64,000 bases of DNA, taken from the NCBI GenBank assembly GCA_013398175.1, contig VZRZ01004155.1, positions 297,992 through 361,991 on the forward strand. The letters are read 5' to 3'. The DNA comes from Climacteris rufus (taxonomy: Eukaryota; Chordata; Aves; Passeriformes; Climacteridae). The notes under the pieces were generated by a model. That model searched no databases. It was not told the origin of the DNA and saw nothing but the letters and a program-made list of their open reading frames with translations. Shown here piece by piece: positions 61,701-64,000 of the stretch. The first letter of the stretch is position 1, and each line of letters begins with the position of its first letter. The position numbers and the translations under genes are program-made.

Positions 61701-62212
61701 GTGCTGGACATGTCACCAGGGATGGACATGGACGCATCACCAGTGCTGGCTCAACACCACAAATACACAAGTGCAGGCATTTGATGCCACCTGCGCAGTT
61801 CCCACATGGATCCTGACGATAGATGAGGATAAAACCACAAGGTTTTTACTGAAAAGAGTCTTCCCCTGTTCACAGGTTCTCTGTGCTGCAGGCGCTGCCC
61901 GGTCCCTGCACTGCCCCGCCTGGGTCACCCCCTCGTGCCGAGACCTGCTGGGGACACGTCCCTCCGTGCCTCCCCCTCTTGCCGCGGGTCCCCCCGCTGC
62001 CTTTTCCCCCGCCTGAACCGAGCCGCGGCCCGTCACGGCGGCCCCCCCGAGGCCCCTCCCGCCCCGGGCAGCTCGGTGTCCTGGGGCCGCGGCGCCCTCA
62101 CGTTGTTGAAGCAGCTCAGGGCCTTGTCGTACTGGCCGCGCCGGCTCAGGGTTGTCCCCTCGGTCATGAGGCTGCCGAAGGTGATGAGGGATGTGGACTC
62201 CGGCTCCTCCAT
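52709..62212 (-). CDS. ODAD4: ODAD4 (TTC25), outer dynein arm docking complex subunit, TPR protein
   Basis: Eleven exons on the minus strand are: 62102-62212, 61390-61521, 60872-61105, 57838-57973, 56489-56713, 55998-56205, 54409-54495, 54029-54225, 53772-53872, 53478-53556 and 52709-53007 (TAG). All phases agree, giving 602 residues against about 670 in human. The start is MEEPESTS. N-terminal TPRs span about residues 10-130 (KCFLKLGD, MGDFEFALVFYHRG). The conserved RQLLGELYADKAYLEKLL block is near 185-203. C-terminal TPRs (IGNAQLEMGQMEAAL, NIGHVYARMGRFQQAI, HEIGHCYLELDKA) lie at about 310-480. The tail is a Glu/Lys/Ser low-complexity region with a hexapeptide repeat, where the human tail also has Glu/Gly/Ser repeats of another kind. 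In motile cilia the protein helps attach outer dynein arms to doublet microtubules, and loss causes ciliary dyskinesia in mammals. The exon 3 donor (GTGACC) was chosen because it alone keeps phase with exon 4. Confidence 0.95.
52722..52847 (-). repeat. ODAD4: 18-bp coding repeat x 7 in the last ODAD4 exon
   Basis: Seven 18-bp units start at 52722, 52740, 52758, 52776, 52794, 52812 and 52830. On the minus strand they encode an acidic/basic hexapeptide repeat of the KESNGE type, close to the C-terminus. The + strand is almost pure pyrimidine here. Confidence 0.9.
55071..55148 (-). mobile_element. Short CR1 LINE 3' fragment, reverse orientation
   Basis: CATGGAATCACAGAGCGGTTTGGGTGGGAAGGGACCC, then GATCATCCACTCCCAGCCCC, matches the antisense CR1 tail. 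It is intronic in ODAD4. Confidence 0.8.
55191..55204 (+). promoter_or_regulatory. CTCF-like motif in ODAD4 intron
   Basis: CCGCCAGAGGGCGC fits the core CTCF consensus closely. It sits in a small CpG-rich patch (about 55,145-55,235) isolated inside an otherwise ordinary intron. Binding is a prediction from the motif. Confidence 0.5.
56245..56410 (+). mobile_element. CR1 LINE 3' end, forward orientation
   Basis: CTCCCCATCCCTGGGAGTGTTCCAGGCCAGGCTGG, then CTTCCAACCCAAACCATCTTGGGATTCTGTGA, is a CR1 3' end. It lies 40 bp upstream (minus sense) of the ODAD4 exon at 55998-56205, so it occupies the intron very near the acceptor. Confidence 0.88.
56764..57079 (-). mobile_element. CR1 copy A with shared non-CR1 3' flank
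   Basis: The CR1 antisense part spans about 56877-57079 (ATAGAATCACAGAATCCCAG onward). The 110 bp to its left (GTCAGGATTTCAGGAGGCCA ... ATTCTGTAATTAGTGCTGGA) is not ordinary CR1 tail but recurs at 60124. The copy is intronic in ODAD4. Confidence 0.85.
57980..60123. other. ODAD4 intron 3, unique portion
   Basis: I see no exon, repeat or RNA gene here. Confidence 0.5.
60124..60660 (-). mobile_element. CR1 copy B with the same 3' flank, longer 5' extent
   Basis: Antisense CR1 runs from about 60248 to 60660, including CCTTGTAAATAGTGTCTCC and CATGTACTGGGAGGCCAC. The left 110-125 bp match the flank of copy A, apart from an extra GAAGGCAGGGATAAAG-type insertion. The CR1 body continues about 200 bp further than in copy A. 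Confidence 0.88.
61541..61749. repeat. ODAD4: 42-bp tandem repeat in ODAD4 intron 1 beside the exon 2 acceptor
   Basis: Units start at 61541, 61583, 61625, 61691 and 61733 (partial), with a 24-bp partial unit at 61667. Each alternates CACCAGTGCTGGACATGT and CACCAGGGATGGACATGG. The tract ends 20 bp from the splice acceptor of the exon 61390-61521, so it covers the branch-point zone. Confidence 0.93.
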
Positions 62213-62229
62213 GGCTGCGCCGCGCCGCC

Positions 62230-62242
62230 GTTGCCAGGCAAC
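62230..62242. promoter_or_regulatory. ODAD4: RFX X-box at the ODAD4 start
   Basis: GTTGCCAGGCAAC is a perfect inverted repeat (GTTGCC/GGCAAC, 1-bp spacer), matching the RFX X-box consensus. It lies 18-30 bp upstream of the ODAD4 ATG on the minus strand. RFX factors with FOXJ1 drive motile-cilium genes in vertebrates, which fits the role of ODAD4. Occupancy is inferred. Confidence 0.75.
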
Positions 62243-63640
62243 GGTTACGGGACAACGGCCCCTTCCGGTGAGAGGCCCCGCCCCGGAAGTGACGTTACCG
62301 GCACGGTGCCCACGTGGGGTCCCGGGCCTTCGCCCCGATCCCCGCCCCGGCCCCGGTGCTCGCGGTGCCTCAGACCCGGCCCGGCTCCGTGCCCGTGGTG
62401 TTCTGTTCTTCCACCGCCTTCCCGGAGCCGTGCGCGGCCGAGAGGGGTGGGAGCGCGGCCGCTCAGTGCAGCCGCGGTGCCGCGGCGGGTGCCGAACGCC
62501 GGGCAGAGCCGGTTCCGCTGCCCGGCCGGGTTCCGCTGCCCGGCCGGTGCGTTTCGCAGCGGCAACACGAAGGCAGCCACCGCCTGCTTACAATCGGTTA
62601 TTCGGTACCGTTTGGTGCTCGCGGGTGGCCCCGGTACCAGTTTCGCCGCTGAAGGGTTTAGTGCTGGCCAAGTAAATGACGAACGGGAGATGCTGCTGGG
62701 TCGCTCCCATCAGAACTTCAGTCCTGACTTTATTTTGGCGCTGGGTCAGACCCTGCGCCAAGATCTGTGCTTGAAACACTTTGTTCCTGCCAAGTGACTC
62801 AGAGTAAGGGGCGGGGGGGGCATCTGTCATGCTCAGAACCGGTGACATTTAACGTCACCACGAGCCAGATCAGAAGTGCCGGGCTCCGGACCGCGCTCGG
62901 CGCTGTCCTGGCCCCAGCCCAGCCCCGCTCGACCGCCGCGACGGAGGCGGGAGGCGGGGTAGGGGTCACGCCAGGGTGGGGAGACACACGGCCGAGCTCT
63001 GGAGTGGGAGGGCTGACACACCCCGTCCCCGGGGAGCCGGGGAATTTCAGGCGATTTAAGCGTTCGGTGACTTTTCCAGGGAAATTTTCCCCCCACGGGC
63101 ACCGCCCGGTGTGACACGCCGTCCCCAGCGGGGTGGGCAGGAGCATCGCGAGGGCTGTCGCAGGGCTGTGCCCAGCCCGGTGACACAGTCGTGGGGACAC
63201 GACAGCCCCGGTCATCGGGGTAAGGTCGCCAGCTCTCGTCAGACCCCGCGCCGGGTTCTCCCTCGGCGCTGCTGATGAGCGCGTTAGTCACAGGCTGGAA
63301 ACACAAGGGGGAAGTGAACGTGGGATGGGTATTCCTGGGAAGCAGGAGAGCCGTGGAGGCTGCCGTGAGAGGCTGGTGAGGAAACGGAGCAGCGCGGAGG
63401 CAGGAGGCCCGCGTCCCCGAGCGCTCCCGGTGCTTCCGGAAGATCCGTAAGCCTCACAGCGGTCTCGGCCCGCTGGCCGCGTCCCCGGCGATCGCGTTCC
63501 AGCGGTGCGCCTGCGGTGGCACCGGTGAACCGGCTCCGGCGGTGCCGCGACTCCCCCGTGGGTACCACCGGATACCGCCCGCCCCCGCAGTTACACCACG
63601 CCCGTGGGAGGATTCTCGGCCTGTCCCGGCGCTGGTCAAT
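62243..63640. other. GC-rich region upstream of ODAD4
   Basis: This is CpG-rich DNA, with the strongest islands at 62,243-62,600 and from about 63,400 on. A less GC-rich part lies at 62,590-62,800. I find no coding exon. A TGACTCA (AP-1-like) occurs at 62797-62803. Confidence 0.45.
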
Positions 63641-63850
63641 GAGCCCCGTTCCCGCCGTCGGTACCGCGGGGCGGTGGGCCCGGTGACGTCATCGTGGTGC
63701 CGTTGACGTCAGCGGCGGGGGTTCACGGCCGCGGGCGCCGCTGAGGGCGGGGCGAGGCGAGCGGGAACTACGACTCCCACAAGGCCGCGCGGCCGCGCCC
63801 CACCGGCGGCGGCCAATGGGCGCACGGCGGGTGCTCAGGCAAGGCGCACG
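63641..63850 (+). promoter_or_regulatory. CpG-island promoter with twin CREs, ZNF143-like and CCAAT motifs
   Basis: Two palindromic TGACGTCA cAMP-response elements lie at 63684-63691 and 63704-63711, 20 bp apart. AACTACGACTCCCA at about 63766-63779 resembles the ACTAYRNNNCCCR (ZNF143/THAP11) element. CCAAT (NF-Y type) is at 63813-63817, and GC boxes (GGGCGG) are nearby. Synteny with human predicts the ACLY start on the + strand beyond the N run. The promoter could also serve upstream ODAD4 transcripts. Confidence 0.65.
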
Positions 63851-64000
63851 NNNNNNNNNNNNNNNNNNNNNNNNNNNNNNNNNNNNNNNNNNNNNNNNNN
63901 NNNNNNNNNNNNNNNNNNNNNNNNNNNNNNNNNNNNNNNNNNNNNNNNNNNNNNNNNNNNNNNNNNNNNNNNNNNNNNNNNNNNNNNNNNNNNNNNNNNN
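63851..64000. other. Assembly gap at the right edge
   Basis: N to the end of the window, directly after the CpG-island promoter. Confidence 0.9.

Noticed and set aside
61883..62797. 304-codon forward frame antisense to ODAD4 exon 1
   Set aside because: CpG-island sequence with Pro/Arg/Gly bias and no resemblance to a family. The minus-strand exon explains the constraint.

Overview
This is vertebrate nuclear DNA, almost certainly avian and probably from a GC-rich microchromosome. Every gene is intron-split with GT/AG junctions. The interspersed repeats are mainly 3' ends of CR1 LINEs, many ending in the typical avian ATTCTGTGATTCTGTG-like tail. The proteins read as close homologues of mammalian ones. 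A songbird is my inference only. Three runs of N (24343-24893, 52210-52465, 63851-64000) all fall in CpG-rich promoter-like DNA, so first exons are missing there.

The window carries six protein-coding genes. Left to right: C17orf113 homologue (+, 1831-4853), ZNF385C (+, 9535-19351), NKIRAS2 (-, 23058-24247), DNAJC7 (+, 33122-41624), CNP (-, 48101-50445) and ODAD4/TTC25 (-, 52709-62212). This is the same gene set that I recall on human 17q21.2, in inverted orientation. It predicts ACLY just beyond the right edge, starting near the CpG-rich promoter at about 63.65-63.85 kb. Exon boundaries were worked out base by base, and all internal junctions keep phase.

Layout: ZNF385C and NKIRAS2 converge, with opposite-strand poly(A) hexamers only 13 bp apart. 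NKIRAS2 and DNAJC7 diverge from a CpG promoter lost in the first gap. DNAJC7 and CNP converge across about 5 kb of non-coding DNA. CNP and ODAD4 are tandem on the minus strand, with ODAD4 ending about 250 bp from the gap that probably holds the CNP promoter. The genes do not form one pathway. They cover a domesticated hAT-type protein, an RNA/DNA-binding matrin-type zinc finger protein, an NF-kB-inhibitor-interacting small GTPase, an Hsp70/Hsp90 co-chaperone, a myelin phosphodiesterase and an outer-dynein-arm docking factor.

Non-coding features of note are: a 20-unit 52-bp minisatellite in DNAJC7 intron 1; an antisense solo-LTR-like element in DNAJC7; a 42-bp repeat abutting an ODAD4 splice acceptor; two CR1 copies sharing the same unusual 3' flank; a near-perfect RFX X-box at the ODAD4 start; a CTCF-like motif; and a twin-CRE promoter at the right edge. 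I found no tRNA, rRNA, CRISPR array or clearly new molecular system.
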